Source of the DNA: Metaphire vulgaris
Lineage: Eukaryota > Annelida > Clitellata > Crassiclitellata > Megascolecidae
DNA: 64,000 nucleotides
Reading direction: 5' to 3'
Assembly: GCA_018105865.1 (NCBI GenBank)
Contig: CM030841.1
Location: 10,931,182 to 10,995,181 of the forward strand
Shown: positions 1-12,161 of the stretch, piece by piece
How the letters are laid out: the number at the start of each line of letters is the position of its first letter
How positions within the stretch are numbered: the first letter of the stretch is position 1
Translations under genes and position numbers: made by a program
The notes under the pieces: model-generated
Told to the model about the DNA's origin: nothing
What the model saw: the letters and a program-made list of their open reading frames with translations, nothing else
Database searches by the model: none

Positions 1-258
1 TGTGGGAAATGTCGAAAAGGAAGATGTCAATTACGTAGGACAGAATCAGTTTTGCGGACAATATTTCACTGTAGAATAGACATAATTATCTCCGTTTATG
101 GTGGATTTTCTGTAAAACTATTTTTTAAACGAGGAATTTTTAAAACGAGGAATCATAAAACACACGCCGAGAGAGATAGTATCGCATTGGTAAATATCCG
201 GTTCTTGTTACGTGTTCCTTTCGTTAACGACTCTCTCTTTCTGTCTTTCTCTGTCTCT

Positions 259-274
259 GCCTCTCTGCTGCCTC

Positions 275-348
<74 letters not shown>
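259..348. repeat. Microsatellite (CTGT)n then (CT)n
   Basis: Tetranucleotide CTGT run passing into a CT run. The overlapping open frame from 52 is only translation of the low-complexity tract. Confidence 0.95.
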
Positions 349-467
349 AGTAAATGTTGTTTTTGTGAAAATAACGTAGGCCTACATATCCGCTAAAGAA
401 TGATTTAAACGAACTTGGAGAAGCGAAGTCCTAGAGTTTGAGATCAAATCAGACAACCGATAATTAG

Positions 468-1390
468 GGCTCAGGGGTCAATGCTTGGGCCATTGCTTTT
501 TCAAATATAGGCTATATAAACGATATTGTCATATCGATGAAAGATTACTATCCAAAATTTCAACGTTTGCCGATGATACAAAGATATGCAGAAATATAGA
601 CTCGGAGGATGATGCTCAAAATTTAAAGGAAGATCTAAGAAAATTGTTTCAGTGGTCTGTGGACTGGCAGATGCTTTTCAATATTGATAAATGTTCTGTA
701 ATGCTGCTGGGAAATCTAATAATGGTAATGAATATTCTTTAGGGGGAAGGTTCTAACTACAACAGAAAAAGAAAGAGACTTGGGGGTAATCATCCACAGA
801 AGTATGAATCCATCTCACAAATGCATGGAGGCAGCAAAAAGGGTAACCAAATGTTGGGAATGATGAAAAGGACAATAGTGAGTCAAGACAAAGATATAAT
901 CATAAAACTTTATAAGTCATTAGTAAGGCCTCATCTAGAATACTGTGTTCAGGCGTGGAATCCATTCTTGAAAAAAGATATATAGCTTTTAGAAAAAGTG
1001 AAAAGACGAGCAACGAAGATGGTCAATGGGTGTCACAATTTAAGCTACGAAAAAAGACCAATATTGTGGATTGACAACATTAGAAAGGAGAAGAGAGAGG
1101 GGGATTTGATAGAAACATACAAAATAATGACTAGGAAAATAGATGTGCCATACGATCGATTCTTTACATTGGCACACTCATAGTCCTTATAGTCCTTATA
1201 TAATCACTATGGGCACACTATAGCAGCACTAGAGACCACAAATGCAAATTGTTTAAGCAGAGCGTTGGTCCAAGAAATAAAAAATTTTAGTGCAAGGGTT
1301 GTGGACAAATGGAACAGTTTGGACGAGGTGGGAGTGACAGTTGAAACAGTAAACGGATTCAAAGGCTATCTCGATAAACTAGGTTATTGA
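468..1390 (+). mobile_element. Broken non-LTR retrotransposon (LINE), reverse transcriptase to C-terminus
   Basis: Three frames together give a jockey/CR1-type reverse transcriptase. The order is the QGSMLGPLLF block near 475, the catalytic FADDT motif near 568, the thumb-like KDLGVII / LYKSLVRPHLEYCVQAW region near 770-960, KVKRRATKMVNG near 1000, and a typical LINE end (WNSLDEV...FKGYLDKLGY) near 1310-1388. Internal stops and frame changes make it a dead 5'-truncated copy. Confidence 0.85.
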
Positions 1391-1423
1391 ATGCAGATGG
1401 TTAAATCAGTGGTTTTTGAATCC

Positions 1424-1475
1424 CAGATGACATTTCACACTTTTCTTGGGGGGCGAAATTTTAAAAATTTTTCAG

Positions 1476-1506
<31 letters not shown>

Positions 1507-1725
1507 CGTCATCAGTTTTCTTTTACGCCATGCCAGCACAAAAACTTGACGACCTTTTTTTTTTTTTTTTTTAAAATCCTGGTTATTTCTTTTCTTATTC
1601 CACATTAATACATTATAAATTAATATTTTCACACGGCCCTGTTTTTTGTTTTTATTGCACATTAATACATTATAAATTAATATTTTCATTTTTCTTCAGG
1701 GCGGCCCCCACAAATGACGCCTCTG
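1424..1725. mobile_element. MITE, CAGTGGCGTCATTTCAC family, copy 1
   Basis: The left end CAGATGACATTTCACAC and right end CAAATGACGCCTCTG are imperfect inverted repeats. The inside holds two long T-runs and two copies of a block containing ATTAATACATTATAAATTAATA. Copies 2 and 3 are at 3936-4287 (inverted) and 6623-6985. Confidence 0.75.
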
Positions 1726-2832
1726 TATCCTCCTAAACCACTTAAAATCGCATTATTATTAATTAAGACAGTTATATATCACGCACACACAACACACACA
1801 CAAAATGCGCAACACACAGAAGTGGACACTTTCCCAGATGATTTGCTACAGACCGATGGCCAGTGTTATTTCTCTTATAGTTTCGCGCATAGCCTACATT
1901 TAGAACAAAAATTAAAATAGAGGCCTATATAATAATTATTTCCTACATCTGTCTGTTGAGCTTGTGAGTCGTGCTACACAACAGATGTTGGACGACGTCG
2001 CTGCTATAGGCAACCAAACTTTATAATGGGCGGAGCTTGACGAAGCGTCCTGATTGCCTGCATGCTATACCCCTCCCCTTACCCCAACCCCAATCTCTCC
2101 ACCCCAGATCCCACTCTCTTCTCCCAAACTCCCCGGCCACAACCCCCGCTCCCAGCCTCCCTTTATTACACCAAAGCCTCATTTTTAAAATTGAATTAAT
2201 ACAATACACATCTTCATACATATATGTGCATTATGTTATATAGGCTATATACATATATACAATGTGTGCAGCGTCACACTATGTTGGTGGGCGGAGCTTG
2301 ATGAAATGGCGTGATTACGGATTACGTACGTCCATACAACATGCGACACAAGTGTACAAGCAGCACAGCAAGTTCAGCGTTCAAGAGCTTTCCGACAATC
2401 AAGTGAGACAGAGGGCCAAGTCCAAGCTCCCCGTGGGAGACCAAGCCCCTTTGAGGTCGTGACCCAAAAGAGGCCGTAGGTCCCACTGGAGGGCGGTTCC
2501 TCTCGTGGGAGACCAAACCCTTTGGATCCGTAGGCCCAAACTGGAGTCGTAGGGTCCGTTCTGGAGTGCAACCCTCTGTGGTGGGGGCAAGACCACCAAG
2601 TGGGGACTTAGAAAAATTGTTTTAAAATAATCACGTATTCACTTTACATTTTCAGATGTAAAATATTGTTACCTGTAATAATATGAACTTTTGCAATAAA
2701 TCGAGGTAGGAAATAGCCACACTCTCCCCGTCATTTTTGACGGGTTAACAGCTAGTAACAAATAATTTCACAGAAGTGGTTCGAACAGTACGTGAAGTTT
2801 GAAAAAGACGCAAATGACTGGCGGACAATGAG
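1726..2832. other. Non-coding stretch, no gene recognised
   Basis: Contains CA repeats (about 1783-1815), a C-rich stretch (2050-2160) and two partial repeats of a GGGCGGAGCTTGA segment (2028 and 2289). Short open frames at 2262-2599 overlap on both strands and show no recognisable domain. Confidence 0.5.
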
Positions 2833-2840
2833 ATCTGACC

Positions 2841-2980
2841 CAGAGATGGCAATGGGTCACCTTGAGTCACGAATTGGTCAAAGGTTCATCAATAATGGGT
2901 GATGGTTCAACGGTTCAATGGATAACACGGGTCATGGGGATTCCTGGGGCATTTTGAGTTACCCGTTGCCATCTCTGACC
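2841..2980. mobile_element. hAT-like MITE at the sFRP exon-1 donor
   Basis: A 140-bp element with 17-bp inverted repeats (CAGAGATGGCAATGGGT at 2841, ACCCGTTGCCATCTCTG ending 2977). It is flanked by a perfect 8-bp direct repeat ATCTGACC at 2833-2840 and 2981-2988, the duplication length expected of hAT elements. The right-hand duplication overlaps the predicted splice donor of the sFRP exon on the minus strand. Confidence 0.85.
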
Positions 2981-2987
2981 ATCTGAC

Positions 2988-3612
2988 CTTTCTGGCTGTC
3001 GTTTCTCAGTCCGATGCAGAGGTCATCGTCGGCCGGGAACTGACCGCATCGCAGCATCTCCGGCCACGGGAACCCGTAGGTCAGCATCCGCGACTCGCAG
3101 CCGGCCTTCACCGACTCGCAGAGGGACCGACACGGCCAGATGGGGCGCTCGAGACAGACGGGAGCGAACAGCGAACAGAGGAAGATCTGGGTGTCCGGGT
3201 GACAGCGGAGCCCCAGGAGCCGCACCCAGCTGCCCGCCTGCTGAGACACCTCCTTGAGGGTGTCGTGTTCCAGAAGGTTCGGCAGGCGCATTTTCGTGTA
3301 GCCGATGTTTCCGCAGAGAGTTAGGGTCTGCGGAATGTCGATGCATTTTCCCGGATTGGGGTTTCCAAGATTGTCCCATTCGCCGTTCCAGTCGGATATA
3401 TATCCATCTCCTCCTCCTCCTCGGCTGTTCCTGCTGTTCGAATAGTATCCGAGACTGTCTTCGGACGGAGGCGGATAGTCGCCCAATACGACGACAAACA
3501 TCATTGCTGTCATCATCACCATCGTCGTCGTCGTCGTCAACATCTTGATATGTCGATGATCGTAACGAAGGTTTCGAAGAAGATGACAATTAAAACGAGG
3601 AGGAATCGCCAT
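2988..3612 (-). CDS. Secreted Frizzled-related protein, first coding exon (signal peptide and CRD)
   Basis: Encodes a secreted Wnt-binding antagonist or modulator of the sFRP1/2/5 type. Counting from the Met at 3612, residues about 90-200 form a Frizzled cysteine-rich domain with ten cysteines in the usual spacing (C90, 100, 137, 146, 153, 161, 165, 172, 189, 199). Family blocks include MRLPNLLEHDTLKEV, FLCSLFAPVCLERPI and YGFPWPEMLRC. The Met at codon 24 (3543) starts a better signal peptide (MLTTTTTMVMMTAMMFVVVLG) and may be the true start. The exon should end at 2988 in phase 1 (AAAG before GTCAGAT), where sFRP genes usually break after the CRD. The netrin-like domain exons are not in the window and should lie to the left. 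Membrane Frizzled receptors are less likely because the closest motif match is sFRP1/5, but the missing 3' part prevents certainty. Confidence 0.88.
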
Positions 3613-3819
3613 TCTGTTTTAATGTTTTAAAGTTCCGTTTCTTCAGGATCTGGAATAAGATTATTGCAGATTAAAAGTGATGAAAATTGAACGATTATTT
3701 TAAAACTAAGTGGCAAAAGCCCTTCCCTTCATTTAAATTTCTCTGTTTTCAGGCTATGCGCTACTGATATTGCTACTGCTATGCAGCTACTGTTACAATA
3801 ACAACAACCAATACTTCTT

Positions 3820-4395
<576 letters not shown>

Positions 4396-4445
4396 ACTAC
4401 TACAGGCTGCTACTACTAACCAATAACAATAATAGGCCTATAATA

Positions 4446-4450
4446 CTACC

Positions 4451-4498
<48 letters not shown>
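4446..4498. repeat. (AAT)n microsatellite
   Basis: Uninterrupted AAT/ATA trinucleotide run. Confidence 0.95.
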
Positions 4499-4499
<1 letters not shown>

Positions 4500-4500
<1 letters not shown>

Positions 4501-5364
4501 GCTTTTGTTAACCTAGCTAGCAGTAAACGAGCATTAAATAACGAGTGCGTCTAGTAAGTAATCCTACAGCATTAATCTAGAAATAGACCTTGCTTCCAAC
4601 ATTGCAGGTCTATTGTATTTCTGTGTATGTCGGGATAGGCCTACGTTGTTTCCGCACTTTAAGATTCGTTTCCAGAGCCGATGAGATTTAGGACAATGGA
4701 ATTCCAATAAAGTGTAAGACAAATTTGCACCAATGGCGCAGCTACGGGCATTGGTGGTTCCAAGAACTCTTGGTAGGGGGGGGGGGTGGTGGTGCAATGA
4801 ATTTCAGTAAGATCCCGCCAGTTGTCAAAGGAATTATATGTAAATAGTTTAGAAGAAGTCTGTAGATTTTATTTGTAAAATATAGTGTTCAGAATTGACA
4901 ATGTATAAAAGCCATTTTAGCCTAGTTGTACAAAGTCATAGTGCAAAGTCGAGTTTTCTATTGCTGGAAGCGAATTTGTCGATGACGTTGTCTATGGATA
5001 TGTCCATGTCTTTGTGGATATAGCCTAGGCCCTACACCAAGGCTAATCCGTTTAGACGATCATCTTCCATTGAAGATGAATTTTTGGTGGACCGATGTTG
5101 AGAGATGCATCCACAGTCTCATTTCCAACGTAAAACCGCCCCTGGCCACGGGGGAAGGGCGCCCCATGAAAGCTTGAACATTAAGCGCCATCTAAACCAA
5201 TGTTTCCCGACTTGGGGCTGCGTGTGAAGCGTAGAAAAATTTATGGGATGGGTGGGACAAAATTCACTACTGAAAATAGAATTAAATAAAATTCTTGAAA
5301 GTTAGGAGTTAGTAAACACATAAAACACCTATTAAATATAATTAAAAAATTCTATAGGTGCATA

Positions 5365-5420
<56 letters not shown>

Positions 5421-5849
5421 TATATATGTTATCGTAGGGCTTTTTGTAAACAAATATTTTCCGGAACGCAATAGAAAATTTTCCGAAACGCAATAGTCAG
5501 AAGTCAATTGTCAACATTTTGATTTTTTACCAAATGGATTTTTTACCAGTGTAAAACTATTTTTGAATGTCTAAAAATATTGTTTAGTCCATTTTGTTTA
5601 ATGTTTTCAGCACAGCACATGCAGTGCATATCAGTTAAGATGGCAGCACTGTAGAATCAAGCAGAACTAGAAGACTAATAAATAGCCTCCAGGAATATAA
5701 TTCTAACATTAATTACTTAACTATTAGCTATCAGTCTATCACCCCTAGTTGTAGTAGTATTTCTCAAGATGGTTTGCAGACTATTTCACTGTATTGTGTC
5801 ACGTGTGCTGATTAATGATAACTTTAAACAGTTTGGCAGTTTTCTATGA
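4500..5849. other. Non-coding stretch with a (TA)n run
   Basis: No coding potential recognised. It holds a (TA)n microsatellite at about 5368-5417. The short minus-strand frame 4564-4797 has no domain signal. Confidence 0.5.
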
Positions 5850-6190
5850 CAGTGGTTTTCAACCTGTAGTTCGTGGACCACAAGTGGTCTAGTGGTCCGC
5901 GGTCGAAGTCTGAAAAACGTAAATAAAATTAGACATATATAGGCTACATTTTCCGTATAAGAAATCTGAAAATTGCGACGAACAAAACAAGGTCATCTGC
6001 ACAAAAGGTTATCGGCACATTTTGTGTGTATTTTGTGTATTTTCAATGTGAAAAGGTCTGACAAGCAAAAAATAACAAAAGGTCATCACCGCTTTTAGGA
6101 GCAGATGACTGATCAATTTATCAGGTGGTCCGCGAGAAATTTTTGAACTTCAAAAGTGGTCCACGAGGCAAAGAGGCTTGAGAACCACTG
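5850..6190. mobile_element. hAT-like MITE, CAGTGGTTTTCAACC family
   Basis: Left end CAGTGGTTTTCAACC and right end GCTTGAGAACCACTG, a classic hAT terminus. Flanking octamers TTCTATGA and TGCTATGA match at seven of eight positions. Internally it carries the recurring core CTGACAAGCAAAAAA...AAGGTCATCACC at about 6058-6090. Confidence 0.8.
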
Positions 6191-6461
6191 TGCTATGATA
6201 TATACTTATTCAAGAATGGCTTTATTTTAATATAAGTGCAATTTTGTAGTTGTATTTTAAAACCATTTTTTTGTTGTTGACAGCTCGTTACATGTCTAAC
6301 ATATCATAGAATCTCAATCCTAATTTAACCATAATTATATGATATTTCAGGTTTTTATTTCGGGTCAGAAACCAATTTTCTCATGACATTTTACCGGTTA
6401 TTTTGCCGAGGTTTTTACCTGTTTTATCGTAAATTTTTTACCGGTAAATTTACAACATTTA

Positions 6462-6462
<1 letters not shown>

Positions 6463-6518
<56 letters not shown>
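6463..6518. repeat. (AAT)n microsatellite
   Basis: AAT trinucleotide run followed by GCACTTCTATAGCACC, which resembles the 3' tail of the retroposons seen near 24280 and 33370. Confidence 0.9.
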
Positions 6519-6519
<1 letters not shown>

Positions 6520-6622
6520 CACTTCTATAGCACCAGTTATAATACCTAAGGATACCAGTCGATGGTAAGCCTATTTCAAATCCATCCGCAAAAGAACAGG
6601 TTCATTCCAGAGATCAGTCAGA

Positions 6623-6698
6623 CAGTGGCGTCATTTCACACTTTTCTTGGGGGGAGAAATTTTAAAAATTTTAAAATTTTCTTTAAAAATGCTGACGA

Positions 6699-6729
<31 letters not shown>

Positions 6730-6985
6730 GTCATCAGTTTTCTTTTACGGTGTACCATGCCAACACAAGTACCAAATACTTGACGACTTTTTTTTTTTTT
6801 TTTTTTTTTTAGTCACCTCCTGGTTTTTTCTTTTCTTATTCCACATTAATACATTATAAATTAATATTTTCATTTCCTTGGGGGCCGCCGCCTGTTTTTT
6901 TTGTTTTTATTGCACATTAATACATTATAAATTAATATTTTCATTTTCTTGAGACGGCCCCAGCCAGCCCCAAATGACGCCTCTG
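6623..6985. mobile_element. hAT-like MITE, CAGTGGCGTCATTTCAC family, copy 3
   Basis: Ends CAGTGGCGTCATTTCAC and AAATGACGCCTCTG, with a perfect 8-bp duplication CAGTCAGA at 6615-6622 and 6986-6993. This is the cleanest copy and assigns copies 1 and 2 to the same family. Confidence 0.9.
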
Positions 6986-7469
6986 CAGTCAGAGCCTCAG
7001 GCTCAGAGGGACAGAGTAAGATCGACCATCATGTAATATAGGCCTATAAGGACCACCACTACAGGCATTCTTCATATGTGCATACAAATATCAGTAGATA
7101 GATACATTTCCACATCCTGCAAAAGGAAATGTCAGTAGATACAGTTGGATACAATCCCTACCAAAGGATACAAAATTACTTTGTTTCAGACGATCAACGG
7201 TCGTTTTTAAGGCTTTCTGAACAATCATCCAACAAAGTAAAATTTTTATCTGTACACAAGTGTTCACATCCCTCGTCGAGGGGTTGATGATTAATATTAG
7301 ACGACAACTGCAGACTCACGAACCGCTCGACGTTGAACGCTGACGATATTTCACTGCATCTTGACTAGGCACGTTTGGCCGCAAAAGTCAAACCGAACGT
7401 CTGTCTTACTCGAACTTTTTTTGGTTTCACGCCTGCATACCCATGCAGTAGTTATATCACTCAGGCCAT

Positions 7470-8275
7470 TAGGACCATAGGTGTAAAAAACGTTGGAAAA
7501 ATAATTTTAAAAGACGTTAAAAAACGTAAAAACGTTGCAGAAATAAAATACGTTAAAAACGTTGATTAAAAAACGTTACGTTATCGAAGTTTTCGGAGCG
7601 ACATTAATGAATGTGCCATACTCACCCACGGGGAATCATAACTTAAGTCACACCATTCAAAACGAATGTGAAATTAAATAAACAGCAATAATAATGGCAT
7701 AAATTTCAAAACACAGGTTCACATTTTCTTATACTGTATTTAAACAATGACGGCAAAAATGCTCACTCTATGTTGTATTGAGTAAATGCCGTTGCTAGCA
7801 CCACACGTCCGGTATCTAGTAGGCATTTGGAGCAGGTGGGCTCACCAGGCGTGACGAGTAATTGCTTTTATGAATTAAAGTAAAAGCGGCAATTTGCAAT
7901 TTGTGTTCTAGCAAACGAGTTATGCTTATGGGGCATCTGAACCCATTTTTAACGCATCCAGGTGTTCAATAATTGCCCTTTATACGCCCCTTGCCCTGAG
8001 TGGAAATAAGGCGAACAATAACCCGTCTAGGGAGTAGGTACAGTATGTGCTACAGAAACAATGCAACGGATACAATGTAGACATTGAAGCGCTTTTGAAA
8101 GGGAAAAGTGTCAATAAATGTAGCGCCAACATGTAGACTTTTTGTAGCTGGTTTAAGAAAATCTGTACTTTTAATTTTGCAAACGTTTTTTTGGAACGTT
8201 ATAAAAAAACGTTGGAAAAATAAAAAAACGTTAAAAAACGAAGAAAACGTGGGGAAAATAAAATAACGTTAAAAT
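7470..8275. mobile_element. ACGTT-phrase element, copy 1
   Basis: Both ends are made of repeated AAAAACGTT words (7478-7580 and 8180-8272). The middle matches, in inverse orientation, the middle of 15108-15503, for example ACCCACGGGGAAT and AAATAAACAGCAATA. This is a non-coding element; no transposase is seen. Confidence 0.65.
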
Positions 8276-8739
8276 ACTGCATCTTACGAAAAGTACAGCA
8301 CAAAATATAACGCAGAGTCGCCTGCGTCTTAAGTCTTCCTCTGTGTCAATAATTCTTTTTGATACGCAACCGCCATCATCGCTCAAAGTACGTCTCTTCT
8401 TTTAATCATATCGTCTACGACTCTGACTATACAGTATGTTCATTTGCATTTGAGATAAAACGCAGCTCACCGTTAACTTAATTGCTAGCATGAATTTACC
8501 TTTAGATGCGTTCGACGATATTCGAATGTCGAGGCTTATATATAGGCTGCGTATTTCGTAGGGTTCATATAGGGCCAGCGTAGAAAATAGAAATATATTT
8601 GCTTTACCGCGCCTGTTTAGTGTTTATTGCTGTTTGGTCGTTCTAAAACCGCCGCACAGAACGCAGAAAGAGAAGCGCTTCTCTCTCTCTCTCTTTTTTT
8701 TATAACCGTAAGACAAACTGTACCACAAACAACGCTTCA
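8276..8739. other. Unannotated stretch
   Basis: No repeat or gene recognised beyond a short CT run at 8680-8693. Confidence 0.4.
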
Positions 8740-9170
8740 CAAAAAAGACCGAACATGCACAACGCACAAACGCCTAAGTATCGACGACGACGCCGGCCGA
8801 CGACGATAACTTCGATAAGACGTACACGAGTTCCTAATCCTTTTATAGGCAATTTCAGACGGTCGATAATAATTGCGCCGGTTGGGAGAGGGAGGTGGGT
8901 GGCGCGGGGGGGGGGTTCGTCGACTCAGACACGATCCCTGGCTACGATCTCTCGCCGCCGAGGACTAATTCTCCGAGCGGAGCAGCAGCGAGCGTCTAAG
9001 CGCTGACGGAGCGATGTGCAGCCGAGGACGACCTAGTTGGCGGTGCGCATGATGATAGTATAGGTGATGTTTGGTGGGGCGCTGTCTCGGCGTTTTACCA
9101 CTCGCCAGACGGCGTGGTACCCCAGATACACTCCCCCGCCTTCGCCGCCCTCCGCACACAACGGCGGCTT
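8740..9170. promoter_or_regulatory. CpG-rich island-like segment
   Basis: CpG is much denser here than in the surroundings (many CGACGACG and CGCCGCCG runs), ending near a (CTG)n tract at 9180-9210. It may be an unlinked promoter or first-exon region. The overlapping open frames, including poly-Cys/poly-Gln ones, shadow the triplet repeat and show no domain. Confidence 0.3.
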
Positions 9171-9178
9171 CATGTCCG

Positions 9179-9211
<33 letters not shown>

Positions 9212-9410
9212 GAGAGGTGGTAGACTTTAAAAAAATCCTCCCAATTACCGACATTCGCTCCAGACGAGGCAGATGTATTACAGGCGATTGGAGCGAACGT
9301 TTACTGGGAAAACACGAGTCGAATTTCATTAATGTGACCATTATTCTCCAGTGCGTGTTTTCGTTTCACATATTCTCTCCCATTTCTCTTAGGAATCCTT
9401 TTTCATAGCA

Positions 9411-9880
9411 AGCCTCACCCCCTCGCTCGAATCGAAAATAATGCGGCCTGCGACATAGCCAGCGAGCACGTGATCGTTTTACTGTGGGCAGATCTACAAA
9501 GGGTTACAAGGGCAGATCTACAGATGATTTCAAAATTTTTAGCAGTCCATATGGAAGGGGAGGGGCAAGCAAGACATATTAGGGACGGAACACGAACACC
9601 AACCTGAAGTCCTGCCGTCCCCATCCTGCGCAATGCCAAGGCGCAGCCAGCACGGCGCAAAGACAAAAACCACTAACGAAGATCGAGAAAGCTAGGGAAT
9701 GGAGAAGAGCTCAAGAAACATTGATGTGAGAGAATAGACAGGCCCTAATTATAATAAGCCAACGTGGATGCGTCTGAATGTTTGAGAAAAAGTAGCCAGA
9801 GACGTCGGGTTTTCTTCGTTGACTTATCCAGTCTCTTGTGAACCAAGAACGATGGCATGTGAGTAGAGCCTTGCTGTGGG
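9411..9880. other. Unclassified stretch
   Basis: No convincing gene. One frame near 9470-9600 reads like an old retroelement or transposase fragment, but no diagnostic motif is present. Confidence 0.3.
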
Positions 9881-10322
9881 CAGGGCCACCTTAAGGCTTA
9901 GGCAGTTTAGGCACTGCCTTGGGGCGAAAAAATTTTAGGGGCGAAATAAAACGGAGACGAAAATTTTTTAAGGCGCGTTTTTTAAATAGAATAATGAACG
10001 AATGAATATAATTTAATATTCTTTTCTTCCTTTGCTATTCTTAGCATAAATAATAGCGGGCTGCATGGCGTCACTGACATGAGCACTGTTGTTGTCGTAA
10101 TTTTAATCTTGTTAGTCATAACACTTAGACTAAATTTAGCGGGTGCTTTCATATTTTAACAGACCTGCTATTTGTTATGTGAGATATCTTCTTGCGGTAA
10201 GCATGCATAACGTATTAACGTTTGGCAATTGCTACGGTACAGTAACAGACTACAGAGTCCGTATGTGAATGGGCGAAAATTAAGATCTGCCTAGGGCGTT
10301 CAAAATTCTAAAGATGGTCCTG
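9881..10322. mobile_element. hAT-like MITE, CAGGGCCACCTTAAGG family
   Basis: Left end CAGGGCCACCTTAAGG and right end CTAAAGATGGTCCTG are imperfect inverted repeats. The flanking octamers GCTGTGGG and GCGGTGGG match at seven of eight positions. Confidence 0.7.
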
Positions 10323-10330
10323 GCGGTGGG

Positions 10331-10390
10331 TGCTGTGCTAAGTGCTGTGCTAAGTGCTGTGCTAAGTGCTGTGCTAAGTGCTGTGCTACG
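10331..10390. repeat. 12-bp tandem repeat, five copies
   Basis: Unit TGCTGTGCTAAG repeated five times; the last unit has one change (ACG for AAG). It directly abuts the MITE ending at 10322. Confidence 0.95.
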
Positions 10391-10478
10391 CTTGCGTTTC
10401 AGACACAAGACAGTACGCAAAGACCTATGCATCTGAATTTTAATCTGTTAATATGCAGCTCTACATTGTTCATGCAAA

Positions 10479-10660
10479 CAGTGGCGGTTCCAGGATTTGG
10501 TAAGTCGGGGTTGGGGTTGGGGTGGCAGCTTCTAAGCATGGGGCGGGGCAACTATTTTACATAAATCAGCATACATAGACTACTACAGGAAGAATATCAC
10601 TCTATGGGGGCCACTGGGGACCAGGCATTTAGTAGGGGCTTCCTTGTGAAGCCGCCTCTG
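10479..10660. mobile_element. hAT-like MITE, CAGTGGCGG family
   Basis: Ends CAGTGGCGGTTCCAGG and GCCGCCTCTG. Flanking octamers CATGCAAA and CATGAAAA match at seven of eight. The body has the TTTGGTAAGT...CTTCTAAGCATGGGG block shared with 13659, 27910, 39594, 41581 and 54364. Confidence 0.8.
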
Positions 10661-11019
10661 CATGAAAATGCAGTAGCGAAATGTCATTATAACGGGAACT
10701 GCAGAGCCGATCTATTATGCACACCGAAGGCCAACAGCATGACATCGCTTGGTAAAAAATCAATTACCAAACAGCGTAGCGTGAGGCAACTAACGGCTAT
10801 AGGCCTAAGGTAAATTGGACTTGATAAAATAATTAGTCATAAAATCTTTGGCCACAGTTATAAAACAGGCATAAGGCTGCATACAGGGGTATGTGCTCGA
10901 TTTTCAATTTTCCACAAAACTTGCAATTCAAGTGTTCTTCTTAGTTTTACGTACTTTCATGGTGACGACTGACGAATAGAAGACAGAAGGCAGACATAAG
11001 AGGCAAGTATTCAGATTGA

Positions 11020-11076
11020 GCTGAGGCTATAAGTGGGGTGCCACAAGGTTCAGTGTTGGGACTCTGTTGTTATAGG

Positions 11077-11144
<68 letters not shown>

Positions 11145-11515
11145 GAGAGTGGTAGTGGTAGTGAAGCAGAGAGACAAATTTTACAGGGATTTTACAGGAA
11201 GATCTAAATAGACTATCTCATTGGTCAGTAGATTGGCAAATGTTTTTTAATACAGACAAATGCTCTGTTATGCATGCTGGTATGAAGGGTGCAGATCATG
11301 AGTTTGAGTTATGTGGGAAGGAACTAATAGTTAGTTCCAACCGAGGAGAAAAATCTAGAATTCTATAGGGGTAATCATGTATAGCAGTTTAATGCCATCT
11401 AGGCAAGGTGCAGAGGCAGCTAAGAATGTCAATAGAAGAATTGTAGGTAAGATCAAAAGAACGGCAGTTAGCAGAGAAAATGATGCAATTTTTAAAAGAC
11501 TGAAGCCGGGTGAAA
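11020..11515 (+). mobile_element. Degenerate LINE reverse-transcriptase fragment split by (AT)n
   Basis: The first part reads SGVPQGSVLG (about 11031-11064), the block just before the RT catalytic region. A (AT)n run at 11077-11141 follows. The second part reads LSHWSVDWQMFFNTDKCSVMHAG (split here: LSHWSVDWQMFF, NTDKCSVMHAG) near 11212-11285, homologous to the LINE at 468-1390. Many stops. Confidence 0.75.
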
Positions 11516-11844
11516 CCTAATCTTTGGCTTCGTTCTCTCTAAGCATTTTTGGTGTAAGCGGACTAGCGGTGATTCGATGCAGAACCTCTCTTCGCGGTCT
11601 TCCTTGCGTATCTTCGGGGCGGGGGAGGGGGCTAAGTAGGTGCTCTGCAACATACAAAGGCACCACTACAAGTAACGCGTTACAGTTTATTGATGTCTAA
11701 GATAGCGTTGATTATAATGACGGTATTAGGCCTACATACAGACCAACTCATTACATTCCATTCTCGTTTGCAACTCAAAAGGGAGCGCAAGTAAATGAAC
11801 ATTCAATGATGAATTATCCAACCATGCATCCACTTGGTCGAGGC

Positions 11845-12161
11845 CAGTGGCGTAGCTAGGCAAAGTGCCGCCTGGGGCGAAAATAAAAAGTTCCGCCTTT
11901 TCGCGGCGGAAAATTTTCAAAGTTTCCTGGAAAAAACTTACTAATCGAGTCTTTAAAAAGTCTGACAAGCAAAAAAACAATGTTATCGAGTCTCTAAAAA
12001 GTCTGACAAGCAAAAAAACAATGCTATCGAGTCTCTAAAAAAAAGTCTGACAAGCAAAACCCCCTAATAATTATAAAAAATTAGGAAATCTCGAAAATGC
12101 CGCCCCTAGGGCAGTGCCGCCTGGGGCGCTTCGTCCCCTCTGCCCCCTCGCTATGCCACTG
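11845..12161. mobile_element. hAT-like MITE, CAGTGGCGTAGCTAGG family, copy 1
   Basis: Ends CAGTGGCGTAGCTAGG and CCTCGCTATGCCACTG. Flanking octamers GTCGAGGC and GTCGAGAC match at seven of eight. Internally it has three tandem copies of a roughly 43-bp unit containing GTCTGACAAGCAAAAAAACA. An inverted relative is at 13012-13252. Confidence 0.85.

Noticed and set aside
2841..2980. MITE as a complete 140-bp intron (introner) of the sFRP gene
   Set aside because: Splicing from the donor at 2987 to the AG in the left duplication gives a frame that stops after about 28 codons without netrin-domain similarity.
9033..9408. Poly-Gln / poly-Cys frames on both strands
   Set aside because: Both read the same (CTG)n tract; no conserved domain, no splice context, and neither strand is favoured.
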